A DNA stretch of 53,392 nucleotides, taken from NCBI RefSeq assembly GCF_014650695.1, contig NZ_BMVL01000010.1, positions 87,201-140,592 on the forward strand, in the 5' to 3' direction. Shown piece by piece: positions 17,347-24,563 of this stretch (position 1 is its first letter; the number at the start of each line of letters is the position of its first letter). The DNA comes from Streptomyces avidinii (GTDB lineage: Bacteria; Actinomycetota; Actinomycetes; Streptomycetales; Streptomycetaceae). A program made the translations under genes and the position numbers. The notes beneath the pieces are model-generated. The model was not told where the DNA came from. It ran no database searches and saw nothing but the letters and a program-made list of their open reading frames with translations.

Positions 17347-18114
17347 ATGGGCAACCACGGCAGTCCCGAGGGTTCCGCTCGTCGTCGGCCCGAGGAGCAG
17401 CAGCTCGGGCCGGTGCTGAGGAGGCGCAGTCAGGTGCAGGAGGGCAGTACGACGGACCAGCGGCTGCTGGATTCCGCCGGGCCCTCCGAGTGGGTGCACA
17501 CCGATCCCTGGCGGGTCCTGCGCATCCAGTCGGAGTTCATCGAGGGCTTCGGCACGCTCGCCGAGCTGCCGCCCGCGATCAGCGTGTTCGGATCGGCCCG
17601 TACGCCGGAGGGCTCGCCCGAGTACGACGCGGGCGTACGGATCGGCAGCGCGCTGGTCGACGCCGGCTTCGCCGTGATCACCGGTGGCGGTCCGGGAGCG
17701 ATGGAGGCGGCCAACCGGGGCGCCCGCGAGGCGAACGGCATCTCGGTCGGCCTCGGCATCGAGCTCCCCTTCGAGCAGGGGCTCAACCAGCACGTCGATC
17801 TCGGGCTGAACTTCCGGTACTTCTTCGTCCGCAAGACGATGTTCGTGAAGTACAGCCAGGGCTTCGTCGTCCTGCCGGGCGGCCTGGGCACCCTGGACGA
17901 GCTGTTCGAGGCGCTGACCCTGGTCCAGACCCAGAAGATCACCCGCTTCCCGATCGTGCTGTTCGGCACGGAGTACTGGAGCGGCCTGATCGACTGGCTG
18001 AAGGGCACGGTGATCGCCCAGGGCAAGGCCTCGGAGAAGGACCTCTACCTGTTCCACGTCACGGACGACGTGGACGAGGCGATCGCACTGGTGACGAAGG
18101 AAGTCGGCAAGTAG
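17347..18114 (+). CDS. LOG-family (TIGR00730) Rossmann-fold protein
   Basis: A protein of 255 residues with the lysine-decarboxylase-like/LOG fold: SVFGSARTPEG, GGGPGAMEAANRGAREA, a basic RKTMFVKYS and the hallmark PGGLGTLDE near residues 177-185. Characterised LOG proteins are nucleoside 5'-monophosphate phosphoribohydrolases, which release cytokinin bases in plants and some bacteria; the substrate here is inferred only. The ATG at 17347 has GGAGGGAG upstream, so the slightly longer open frame is not the real start. It converges on the folP2-like gene, an arrangement I recall from M. tuberculosis. Confidence 0.88.
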   Translation: MGNHGSPEGSARRRPEEQQLGPVLRRRSQVQEGSTTDQRLLDSAGPSEWVHTDPWRVLRIQSEFIEGFGTLAELPPAISVFGSARTPEGSPEYDAGVRIGSALVDAGFAVITGGGPGAMEAANRGAREANGISVGLGIELPFEQGLNQHVDLGLNFRYFFVRKTMFVKYSQGFVVLPGGLGTLDELFEALTLVQTQKITRFPIVLFGTEYWSGLIDWLKGTVIAQGKASEKDLYLFHVTDDVDEAIALVTKEVGK

Positions 18115-18122
18115 CACCCCCC

Positions 18123-18148
18123 GGCCCGGGCCGTCTCCGGCCCGGGCC
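18123..18148. terminator. Hairpin between convergent LOG and folP2-like genes
   Basis: Two copies of the self-complementary GGCCCGGGCC, separated by GTCTCC, form a strong hairpin directly after the LOG gene. The folP2-like gene ends at 18228 on the other strand. Confidence 0.6.
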
Positions 18149-18179
18149 CCGACCCGGCACCGGAAGGCGACCGGCCGTC

Positions 18180-18253
18180 GGGGCCTCGGGCCGGGCCGCG
18201 GCGGGCGACCGTGTCGGCCGTCGGCCCTCAGGCCAGGCCGCGGCGGGCGACCG
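18180..18253. repeat. Direct repeat of the folP2-like gene 3' end
   Basis: GGCCGCGGCGGGCGACCG occurs exactly at 18194-18211 and again at 18236-18253, 42 bases apart, with similar flanks (GGCCTCGGGCC versus GGCCCTCAGGCC). The second copy is inside the last codons of the folP2-like gene and the first is just beyond its stop. Confidence 0.7.
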
Positions 18254-19088
18254 CCGGGGGCCGGTGGCCCTGGATCGAGCGGACCATGTCCAGGATCTGC
18301 CGGGTCTCCTCGACCTCGTGGACGCGGTAGACCTGCGCGCCGAGCCAGGCCGAGACCGCGGTCGTGGCCAGGGTGCCCAGCAGGCGCTCCTTGACCGGCT
18401 TGTCGAGGGTCTCCCCGACGAAGTCCTTGTTGGACAGGGAGACCAGCACCGGCCACCCCGTGGCCGTCATCTCGTCCAGGCGGCGCGTGGCCTCCAGCGA
18501 GTGCCGGGTGTTCTTCCCGAAGTCGTGACCGGGGTCGATCATGATGGCGTCCCGGCGGACGCCCAGCGCCGCCGCCCGCTCCGCCAGCCCGACCGTCACG
18601 CGCAGGACGTCCTCCATGATGTCCTCGTACGCGATCCGGTGCGGCCGGGTGCGCGGTTCGACACCGCCCGCGTGGGTGCAGACCAGGCCCGCGCCGTGGC
18701 GTGCGGCGACCTCCGCCAGCTTCGGGTCGACGCCGCCCCAGGCGTCGTTGAGGACATCGGCGCCCGCCTCGCACACCGCCTCGCCGACCTCGTGCCGCCA
18801 GGTGTCCACACTGATCACCACGTCCGGGTGGCGGCGCCGGACCTCGGCCACGAAACCGACCGTGCGCCGCGCCTCCTCCGCCGCGTCCACGTGCTCGCCC
18901 GGGCCCGCCTTGACACCGCCGATGTCGATGATCGCGGCGCCCTCGGCGATCGCGTGCTCGACCCGGTCCAGCGCCGGCTCGTCGCGGAACGTCGCGCCCT
19001 GGTCGTAGAACGAGTCCGGCGTCCGGTTCACGATGGCCATGATGACCGGCTCGTGGGTGTCGAACTCACGCCTGCCCAGTCGCAGCAT
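18228..19088 (-). CDS. folP2: Dihydropteroate synthase paralogue (FolP2-like, degenerate active site)
   Basis: A pterin-binding TIM-barrel protein of 286 residues related to dihydropteroate synthase. The usual NVTPDSF loop is NRTPDSF. The GGESTRPG loop that binds sulfonamide/pABA is GGVKAGPG, so the Ser, Thr and Arg are lost. The SRK element is SNK. DPGHDFGK and SVDT are kept. I recall that mycobacterial FolP2 shows these changes and lacks synthase activity, and the flanking LOG, DivIVA-like and tag genes match that locus. Another function is therefore likely. The ATG is preceded by GAAGGAGG. Confidence 0.85.
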   Translation of the reverse strand: MLRLGRREFDTHEPVIMAIVNRTPDSFYDQGATFRDEPALDRVEHAIAEGAAIIDIGGVKAGPGEHVDAAEEARRTVGFVAEVRRRHPDVVISVDTWRHEVGEAVCEAGADVLNDAWGGVDPKLAEVAARHGAGLVCTHAGGVEPRTRPHRIAYEDIMEDVLRVTVGLAERAAALGVRRDAIMIDPGHDFGKNTRHSLEATRRLDEMTATGWPVLVSLSNKDFVGETLDKPVKERLLGTLATTAVSAWLGAQVYRVHEVEETRQILDMVRSIQGHRPPAVARRGLA

Positions 19089-19170
19089 TCTGCTCTTTCC
19101 TCCTTCGGCGACCCTTGCGCCTCGCCAGCGACCTTAACCTGGTGGCCGGAGTCTCTCAGGGGAGTTGATC

Positions 19171-19524
19171 GTGTTCTTCTTCTTGATGATCGCGCTGGTC
19201 GTGGTCGTGGCAGCGGTCACCCTGGCGGTGATCGGCGGCGGCTCGGAGGCCGTCCTGCCGGAAGCGGAGCCGGACCGGGTGGCGGACGGGCTGCCGGAGA
19301 CCCGGCCCGTGGTGCGGGCGGACATCGACGCGCTGCGACTGCCGGTCGCCCCGCGCGGGTACCGGATGGCCGAGGTGGACGACGTACTGGAGCGGCTCGC
19401 GGCCGAACTGGCCGAGCGGGACGCGCGGATCGCGCAGCTGAGCGCCGCGGCGGCGGCGCCCGCGGCCGCCGCCCCGGCGGACGCGCCCGGGCACGTCGAC
19501 CTCAGCAAGGGCGGTGAGCGGTGA
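19171..19524 (+). CDS. Membrane-anchored DivIVA-domain protein
   Basis: A 117-residue protein with an N-terminal membrane helix (FFFLMIALVVVVAAVTLAVIG), a linker, and a short DivIVA-like motif: VAPRGYRMAEVDDVLERLAAELAERDARIAQL. DivIVA-domain proteins mark curved membrane and cell poles in actinobacteria, but this is only a fragment of the domain. The GTG at 19171 fits GGGGAG upstream better than the TTG at 19165. Its end overlaps the tag gene by 4 bases. I recall the same neighbour pair in mycobacteria. Confidence 0.8.
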   Translation: MFFFLMIALVVVVAAVTLAVIGGGSEAVLPEAEPDRVADGLPETRPVVRADIDALRLPVAPRGYRMAEVDDVLERLAAELAERDARIAQLSAAAAAPAAAAPADAPGHVDLSKGGER

Positions 19525-20105
19525 GCGGTCCGGTGGCGGGCGCGGACGGGCTGCTGCGCTGCCCGTGGGGGCTCTCCACCCCGGACTACGTCGCCTACCA
19601 CGACACCGAGTGGGGCCGTCCGGTCCACGGCGACGACGCCCTGTACGAGCGGCTGTGCCTGGAGGCCTTCCAGTCGGGGCTGTCGTGGCTGACGATCCTG
19701 CGGCGCCGCGAGGGGTTCCGCAAAGCCTTCCGCGACTTCTCGATCGCGGCGGTCGCGGAGTTCGACGACCGCGACGCCGAGCGGCTGCTGGCCGACGAGG
19801 GGATCATCCGCAACCGGGCCAAGATCGAGGCCACGCTGGCCAACGCGAAGGTCCTCGCCGGATGGGAGCCGGGGGAGCTGGACACCCTGATCTGGTCCCA
19901 CGCCCCCGAGGAACCGGGAGCGGCCCCGCCGACGGTCACCGAGGTCCCGGCGGTCACACCGGAGTCCACGGCCCTCGCCAAGGCGCTGAAGAAGGCCGGC
20001 GTCCGCTTCGTCGGCCCCACGACGGCCTACGCCCTGATGCAGGCCTGCGGCCTGGTCAACGACCATCTGGCCGACTGCGCCTTCCGCGACCCGGCCACGG
20101 CCTAG
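19521..20105 (+). CDS. tag: DNA-3-methyladenine glycosylase I (Tag)
   Basis: Base-excision repair enzyme of 194 residues that removes 3-methyladenine from alkylated DNA. It has the N-terminal RCPWG and YHDTEWGRPVHGD motifs, the FEAFQSGLSW-like stretch LEAFQSGLSWLTIL, and the C-terminal MQACGLVNDHLADC. The N-terminal Cys and His together with the C-terminal His and Cys form the zinc-snap typical of Tag. The GTG start overlaps the DivIVA-like gene's stop, so both are on one transcript. Confidence 0.93.
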   Translation: MSGPVAGADGLLRCPWGLSTPDYVAYHDTEWGRPVHGDDALYERLCLEAFQSGLSWLTILRRREGFRKAFRDFSIAAVAEFDDRDAERLLADEGIIRNRAKIEATLANAKVLAGWEPGELDTLIWSHAPEEPGAAPPTVTEVPAVTPESTALAKALKKAGVRFVGPTTAYALMQACGLVNDHLADCAFRDPATA

Positions 20106-20134
20106 CCGGGCCGGTCCGGGTCGCGGCACGCGGT

Positions 20135-20938
20135 TCAGCGGCCGAGGTACTTCGGCGGCTGCTTCGCGAGGAAGGCCTGGACGGCGATGGCGTGGTCCTC
20201 GGAGGCCCCCGCACGGGTCTGGAGGGCGTCCTCGCGGGCCAGGGCCTCGGAGAGCGAGTGGGAGGCCCCGTAGGCCAGGGACTCCTTCAGCGCGGCGTAC
20301 GCGACCGTCGGGCCGGCGGCCAGGGTGCGGGCCACGGCCTCCGCCTCGGCGTGCAGGGACTCCGAGGGCACCAGACGGTTGACGATGCCGAGCTCGTACG
20401 CCTCCTGCGCCTTGATCGAACGCGGGAAGAGCAGCAGGTCCGAGGCGCGGGAGGCGCCGATCAGCCGGGGCAGGGTCCACGAGACCCCGGAGTCGGCGGT
20501 CAGCGCCACGCCGGCGAACGAGGTGTTGAAGGAGGCGGTGTCGGCGACGACCCGGAAGTCCGCCGCCAGCGCGAAGCCGAAGCCCGCTCCGGCCGCCACG
20601 CCGTTGACCCCGGCCACCACGGGCTTCGGCATCTCGGTGAGCGCCCGCACGATCGGGTTGTAGTGGTCGGCGACCGTGCTCATGGTCAGCGAGGTACCGG
20701 TCTCGCGGTCCGAGGCGAGGTTCCCGATGTGCTCCTTCAGGTCCTGGCCCACGCAGAAGGCCCGGTCGCCGGCCGCGGTGAGCAGGACGGCCCGTACCGC
20801 TTCGTCCGCGGCCGCCGCCCGGACCGCGTCGCGCAGGGCGACCTTGGCCTCGGTGTTCATCGCGTTCATCGCGTCCGGGCGGTTGATCGTGATGGTGGCG
20901 AGTCCGTCGGTCACTTCGTAGAGCACGCTGTCGGCCAT
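20135..20938 (-). CDS. Enoyl-CoA hydratase/isomerase family protein
   Basis: A crotonase-fold enzyme of 267 residues. The two oxyanion-hole segments are AFCVGQDLKEH and NGVAAGAGFGFALAADFRV, and the C-terminal helix carries SEDHAIAVQAFLAKQPPKY. Such enzymes hydrate or isomerise acyl-CoA thioesters in fatty-acid or phenylacetate breakdown; the exact substrate is unknown. The ATG at 20938 has a purine-rich GGGGGA site; a longer open frame upstream is less likely. It converges on tag. Palindromes upstream may be operators. Confidence 0.85.
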   Translation of the reverse strand: MADSVLYEVTDGLATITINRPDAMNAMNTEAKVALRDAVRAAAADEAVRAVLLTAAGDRAFCVGQDLKEHIGNLASDRETGTSLTMSTVADHYNPIVRALTEMPKPVVAGVNGVAAGAGFGFALAADFRVVADTASFNTSFAGVALTADSGVSWTLPRLIGASRASDLLLFPRSIKAQEAYELGIVNRLVPSESLHAEAEAVARTLAAGPTVAYAALKESLAYGASHSLSEALAREDALQTRAGASEDHAIAVQAFLAKQPPKYLGR

Positions 20939-20970
20939 GGCAGGGGGTCCCCCTTCGTCGCGGGCTTGGC

Positions 20971-20992
20971 TACCGGTCGGTACTGTCCGGTA
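20971..20992. promoter_or_regulatory. Candidate operator upstream of the enoyl-CoA hydratase gene
   Basis: TACCGG at 20971-20976 and CCGGTA at 20987-20992 are inverted. The first arm also belongs to TACCGGTCGGTA, which resembles TetR-family operator halves. It sits 33-54 bases upstream of the hydratase start, where a repressor would act. Confidence 0.35.
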
Positions 20993-21022
20993 CAAGGGTC
21001 AGCATGGCGGACCGGACGTGGC

Positions 21023-21064
21023 ACGCACATGTGATGTGCGTCAAAGAAAGCGGATGCCGCTTTC
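21023..21064. repeat. Two adjacent 8-3-8 inverted repeats
   Basis: ACGCACAT-GTG-ATGTGCGT at 21023-21041 and GAAAGCGG-ATG-CCGCTTTC at 21046-21064 are perfect inverted repeats with three-base centres, only four bases apart. They could be protein sites or RNA stem-loops on either strand. No open frame explains them. Confidence 0.7.
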
Positions 21065-21150
21065 CCGGTGCGGCGGCGAAGTATCGCAGGCGGATCCCCG
21101 AAATGAGTGGTTTTGGCCGAGCGCGTTGCCCAAGCGTTCCCGGGCGATGT

Positions 21151-21180
21151 TGGTCATCGGGTCCTGACATGCGGGATAAT
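21151..21180 (+). promoter_or_regulatory. Candidate promoter for DUF3117 gene
   Basis: TGGTCA at 21151-21156 and GATAAT at 21175-21180 are separated by 18 bases, a reasonable match to a vegetative promoter. Transcription would begin near 21187, giving an 85-base leader before the ATG at 21272. Confidence 0.4.
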
Positions 21181-21271
21181 GGCTGGGAAGCAATGTGTTC
21201 GATGCCGGGTACTAGGCGCCTGAATGGGGCCGTCGGCTGACGATGAGCTGGTTTCAGGAAGGGGAACGAGC

Positions 21272-21439
21272 ATGGCGGCCATGAAGCCGCGGACGGGCGA
21301 CGGCCCGCTCGAGGTCACCAAGGAGGGGCGGGGCATCGTCATGCGCGTACCGCTCGAGGGCGGCGGTCGGCTTGTCGTCGAGCTGACCCCTGATGAGGCG
21401 GACGCCCTGGGTGACGCCCTGAAGAAGGTCGTCGGCTGA
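21272..21439 (+). CDS. DUF3117 family small protein
   Basis: A 55-residue protein that matches the DUF3117 family: MAAMKPRTGDGPLEVTKEGR, then a beta-rich VMRVPLEGGGRLVVEL and a helical PDEADALGDALKKVV end. The family is very strongly conserved in actinobacteria, including M. tuberculosis Rv1211 as I recall, yet its function is unknown. AAGGGG lies upstream of the ATG at 21272; the open frame starts earlier but lacks a site. It is monocistronic, with a hairpin terminator after it. Confidence 0.92.
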   Translation: MAAMKPRTGDGPLEVTKEGRGIVMRVPLEGGGRLVVELTPDEADALGDALKKVVG

Positions 21440-21492
21440 CCCCCCGGGGACACTGACAGCACTTCCACCTTCTGCGTTTCTGCATTCTCTGC

Positions 21493-21525
21493 GCTGCCCC
21501 GACCGCGATGCGCGGCCGGGGCAGC
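21493..21525 (+). terminator. Hairpin terminator after DUF3117 gene
   Basis: Arms GCTGCCCCG and CGGGGCAGC enclose ACCGC/GCGG pairing, forming a strong hairpin 54 bases after the stop and followed by GTTGTGT. Confidence 0.75.
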
Positions 21526-21568
21526 GTTGTGTCGTCCTCCCCGGACCCGACCATTCCGGAGCCGTGCC

Positions 21569-22186
21569 GTGACCTTCGCGCCGCCCGCGCCTCCCGCCTT
21601 CGCCGACTGCACGCCCCGCCAGAAGGCCGCCCGGATCCTCTCCGACGTGCTGGCCCCGGCGAACCTGGTGGTCGCGCTGCTGCTGTTCGTCGGACGGCAC
21701 AGCACCACGTCGTGGGCCGGGTTCGGCTGGGGTCTGTTCGCCGCCCTGTTCTGCGGGGTGGTCCCGATCGGGATCATCGCCCTGGGTGTCCGCCGGGGCG
21801 CGCTGACCGACCAGCACATACGGGTGCGGCGCCAGCGGGTCGTCCCGATGGTCCTGAGCCTGGTCTCCGTCGTTGCCGGGATCGCCCTCCTGCACGTCCT
21901 GGGCGCCCCCCGGGAGGTGTTCGCGCTCGTCGTCGCGATGCTGGTGGGCCTCGTGTCCTCGCTGCTGGTCACGGTCGTCTGGCAGATATCGATCCACATG
22001 TCGGTGGCGGGCGGCACCGTGATGATCCTGCTGCTCGTCCTCGGGGCCCCGGCGCTGCCCGCGGCCCTGGTCGCCGCCGCCGTGGGCTGGTCCCGGCTGG
22101 TGCTGAAGGCGCACACCCCGGCCCAGCTCCTCGCAGGCACCGCGCTCGGCGGCACGGCGGCCCTCACCTACGCCCTCCTGAGCTGA
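21569..22186 (+). CDS. PAP2-like integral membrane protein
   Basis: A 205-residue protein with about six hydrophobic helices. The last part (WSRLVLKAHTPAQLLAGTALGGTAALTYALL) resembles the third motif of type 2 phosphatidic acid phosphatases, with His in KAHTPAQ. The first two catalytic motifs (KxxxxxxRP and PSGH) are not clear, although MSVAGGTVMIL occupies the second position. It may be an inactive or divergent member. The GTG at 21569 has GGAG upstream. Its substrate is unknown. Confidence 0.75.
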   Translation: MTFAPPAPPAFADCTPRQKAARILSDVLAPANLVVALLLFVGRHSTTSWAGFGWGLFAALFCGVVPIGIIALGVRRGALTDQHIRVRRQRVVPMVLSLVSVVAGIALLHVLGAPREVFALVVAMLVGLVSSLLVTVVWQISIHMSVAGGTVMILLLVLGAPALPAALVAAAVGWSRLVLKAHTPAQLLAGTALGGTAALTYALLS

Positions 22187-22235
22187 TCCCGAGCCGGTGA
22201 CGGGACCCGCGGGCGGGCCCGGGTGCTCCGCGGCG

Positions 22236-22898
22236 TCAGCGGCGCACGGCGCACAGCAGGCCGTCGCCCACCGGGAGCAGCGCGGCCTCCAGGGCGGGGC
22301 TCTCGCGGACGCTGCGCAGCAGCTCGCGGACGCGCAGCACCTCCACCGGCTGGGCCGCGGAGTCGACCGTACGGCCGTCGGAGAAGACCCCCTCGAAGCA
22401 CACCAGTCCGCCGGGGCGCAGCAGCCGCAACGATTCGGCGAGGTAGTCGAGGGACTCGGAGGGGTCCCCGTCGCAGAAGACGAGGTCGTACCCGCCGTCG
22501 GCGAGCCGGGGGAGTACGTCCAGGGCGCGGCCCGGGATGAAGCGGGCGCGGTTGCCCGCGAAGCCTGCGGCGCGGAAGGCCTGGCGGGCGAAGGCCTGCC
22601 GGTCCGCCTCGGGATCCACGGTGGTCAGCACCCCGTCGGGGCGCATTCCGTGCAGGAGGTGAATGCCGGAGACGCCGGTTCCGGTGCCGATCTCGGCGAC
22701 CGCCTTGGCGTCCGCGGTGGCGGCCAGCAGGCGCAGCGCGGCCCCGGTCCCGGGCGAGACGGACCTCAGGCCCGCTTCCCTGGACCGGTCGCGGGCCCAT
22801 CGCAGAGCGTCGTCCTCGGCGACAAACGCGTCGGCGAACGCCCAGCTCGTCTGCCGGTTGCCGGTAATGACCCTCTCCTGTCCCCATAGTTGGCGCAA
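22236..22898 (-). CDS. SAM-dependent O-methyltransferase
   Basis: A class I methyltransferase of 220 residues. The SAM-binding motif is VAEIGTGTGVSGIHLL, followed by LTTVDPEADRQAFARQAF and FCDGDPSESLDYL, which fit the catechol/caffeoyl-CoA O-methyltransferase family (Methyltransf_3). The substrate is unknown. The only in-frame start that keeps the conserved N terminus is TTG at 22898; it has no ribosome site, but TACAGT lies 5 bases upstream on this strand. It is divergent from the sigma factor gene, as I recall in M. tuberculosis (Rv1220c-sigE). Confidence 0.85.
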   Translation of the reverse strand: MRQLWGQERVITGNRQTSWAFADAFVAEDDALRWARDRSREAGLRSVSPGTGAALRLLAATADAKAVAEIGTGTGVSGIHLLHGMRPDGVLTTVDPEADRQAFARQAFRAAGFAGNRARFIPGRALDVLPRLADGGYDLVFCDGDPSESLDYLAESLRLLRPGGLVCFEGVFSDGRTVDSAAQPVEVLRVRELLRSVRESPALEAALLPVGDGLLCAVRR

Positions 22899-22921
22899 CG
22901 GTGACTGTATCCGTTGACGTC

Positions 22922-22948
22922 GGGAACCCGCAGATGGGACCGGGCGTT
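22922..22948 (+). promoter_or_regulatory. SigR-type ECF promoter candidate for the sigma-factor operon
   Basis: GGAAC at 22923-22927 and GTT at 22946-22948 are separated by exactly 18 bases, and the extended forms GGGAAC and CGTT fit the SigR-type consensus as I know it. It lies about 130 bases upstream of the ECF sigma gene on the same strand. Confidence 0.5.
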
Positions 22949-23076
22949 GTGCAGGGTGGAAGCGGGATCAGAAGGGACGCCGCCGGGCAGATCGACGGCA
23001 GGGACCGCTCCTGGGCCTAAGTCTCGCGTAAAGATACTGCAAAAACGCTTATCCGGAGCTGACAGAGGGGGTGGCT

Positions 23077-23856
23077 ATGGTAGGGACTCCGCTGGACACC
23101 ACCAGAGCCGATAGGGGAGGTGCGGCTGCGCCTGTGGATCGTGGGGGCATATTGAGACGCCTCTTCTGGTCGGCCGGTGAGCCGAAATCCGTGACCTACA
23201 TTGCTGACCGCTTCCACACCGCAGACACCGCAACCACCGCGAGCTTTGCCGCCGATGCGGGCTCCCAGGCGTGGACCCCCCCTTCGTGGGAGGAGATCGT
23301 CAGCACGCACAGCGCGCGGGTCTACCGCCTTGCCTACCGTCTTACGGGCAACCAGCACGACGCCGAGGATCTGACCCAGGAGGTCTTCGTCCGCGTCTTC
23401 CGCTCGCTGTCCACGTACACCCCGGGCACGTTCGAGGGCTGGCTGCACCGCATCACCACGAACCTGTTCCTGGACATGGTCCGCCGCAAGCAGCGGATCC
23501 GCTTCGACGCGCTCGGTGACGACGCCGCCGACCGGCTGCCGAGCCGTGAGCCGTCGCCCCAGCAGGTGCTGCACGACACGCACTTCGACGCGGACGTGCA
23601 GCAGGCGCTGGACACCCTCGCCCCCGAATTCCGCGCCGCCGTGGTGCTCTGTGACATCGAGGGCCTGTCGTACGAGGAGATCGCCGCGACGCTCGGCGTG
23701 AAGCTCGGCACCGTGCGCAGCCGTATCCACCGGGGCCGTTCCCACCTGCGCAAGGCGCTCAAGCACCGGTCCCCCGAGGCCCGCGCCGAGCAGCGCGCCC
23801 TGGCCGGGGTGGCGATGGGTGCCCCCGGCGCCGGGGGAGAGGGCGGAGCCGAGTGA
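23077..23856 (+). CDS. ECF RNA polymerase sigma factor (mycobacterial SigE-like)
   Basis: A protein of 259 residues. An unusual N-terminal extension of about 65 residues precedes sigma region 2 (RLAYRLTGNQHDAEDLTQEVFVRVF) and region 4 (LSYEEIAATLGVKLGTVRSRIHRGRSHLRKAL). It should direct RNA polymerase to stress promoters. The next genes encode a zinc anti-sigma factor, an HtrA-like protease and TatB, the order known around M. tuberculosis sigE. It is not the protein called SigE in S. coelicolor, so no symbol is given. The ATG at 23077 follows GAGGGGG; a GTG 6 bases earlier is possible. Confidence 0.9.
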   Translation: MVGTPLDTTRADRGGAAAPVDRGGILRRLFWSAGEPKSVTYIADRFHTADTATTASFAADAGSQAWTPPSWEEIVSTHSARVYRLAYRLTGNQHDAEDLTQEVFVRVFRSLSTYTPGTFEGWLHRITTNLFLDMVRRKQRIRFDALGDDAADRLPSREPSPQQVLHDTHFDADVQQALDTLAPEFRAAVVLCDIEGLSYEEIAATLGVKLGTVRSRIHRGRSHLRKALKHRSPEARAEQRALAGVAMGAPGAGGEGGAE

Positions 23857-24509
23857 GCGAAGTCAGTCCGTCCCCCGCCGAACAGCACCTGGGCGACCGG
23901 CTCGCCGCACTCGTCGACGGGGAGCTGAAGCACGACGCCCGCGAGCGGGTCCTGGCCCACCTGGCGACCTGTGCCAAGTGCAAGGCCGAGGCCGATGCCC
24001 AGCGCCGTCTGAAGACCATGTTCGTGGAGAGCGCGCCGCCGCCGCTGTCCGCCGGGCTGCTTGCGCGGCTGCAGGGACTGCCCGGTGGCGGTCTCGACGA
24101 CCCGTCCGGCCCCGCCGGTCCGCCCGGCACCGCCGCGGGCGACCCGTTCGAGGCGTTCGCGTACGGGCTGCCGGTCGCCGCCCGTCCGCAGCAGCAGGAG
24201 GGTTTCCGTATCCACGAGGTGGGCCGTCCGCGCCGCCGGTTCGCCTTCGTGGCAGCCGGAGCCGTCTCGCTGGCCGCACTCGCGCTCGGCGGCTCACTGC
24301 CGCTGGAGGCGGACCAGAACCTCCGCGGGGACTCACCGGCCCCGGCCTCCCGGCCCGGTCCCGCCCTGCCCGTGACCGATGCGGGCGCCCGGGACCGCCT
24401 GCCCACCCCGGCGGCCGTCCCCAGCCTCATGTCGGCCGTCGCGACCCCGCTGCCGCCGCTCCGGCCCTCCCCGCAGACTCCGGCCCGTCCGGTCTCCCTG
24501 CTGCGCTGA
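23853..24509 (+). CDS. Zinc-binding anti-sigma factor (ZAS, RseA-like)
   Basis: A protein of 218 residues that should bind and inhibit the upstream sigma factor. The N-terminal zf-HC2 domain carries HLATCAKC, giving His36, Cys40 and Cys43 of the HxxxCxxC motif. A proline-rich linker leads to a hydrophobic segment near residues 128-148 (FAFVAAGAVSLAALALGGS), so it is probably membrane-anchored with an outer tail. The GTG start overlaps the sigma gene's stop (GTGA), giving coupled production. The redox-type motif suggests control by thiol chemistry or proteolysis; this is inference. Confidence 0.9.
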   Translation: MSEVSPSPAEQHLGDRLAALVDGELKHDARERVLAHLATCAKCKAEADAQRRLKTMFVESAPPPLSAGLLARLQGLPGGGLDDPSGPAGPPGTAAGDPFEAFAYGLPVAARPQQQEGFRIHEVGRPRRRFAFVAAGAVSLAALALGGSLPLEADQNLRGDSPAPASRPGPALPVTDAGARDRLPTPAAVPSLMSAVATPLPPLRPSPQTPARPVSLLR

Positions 24510-24563
24510 CGCGGGACCTGATTGAATCTGCGGCACATGCGCATAGGTACGCGGGGAGCGCCC

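Larger units (their letters stand above)
20939..21271. other. Divergent regulatory region between enoyl-CoA hydratase and DUF3117 genes
   Basis: This 333-base gap has no gene that I can support. It holds a run GGGGGTCCCCC next to the hydratase start, inverted arms TACCGG/CCGGTA at 20971-20992, two adjacent 19-base hairpin-like palindromes at 21023-21064, and a promoter-like sequence at 21151-21180 leading to the DUF3117 gene. Confidence 0.6.
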
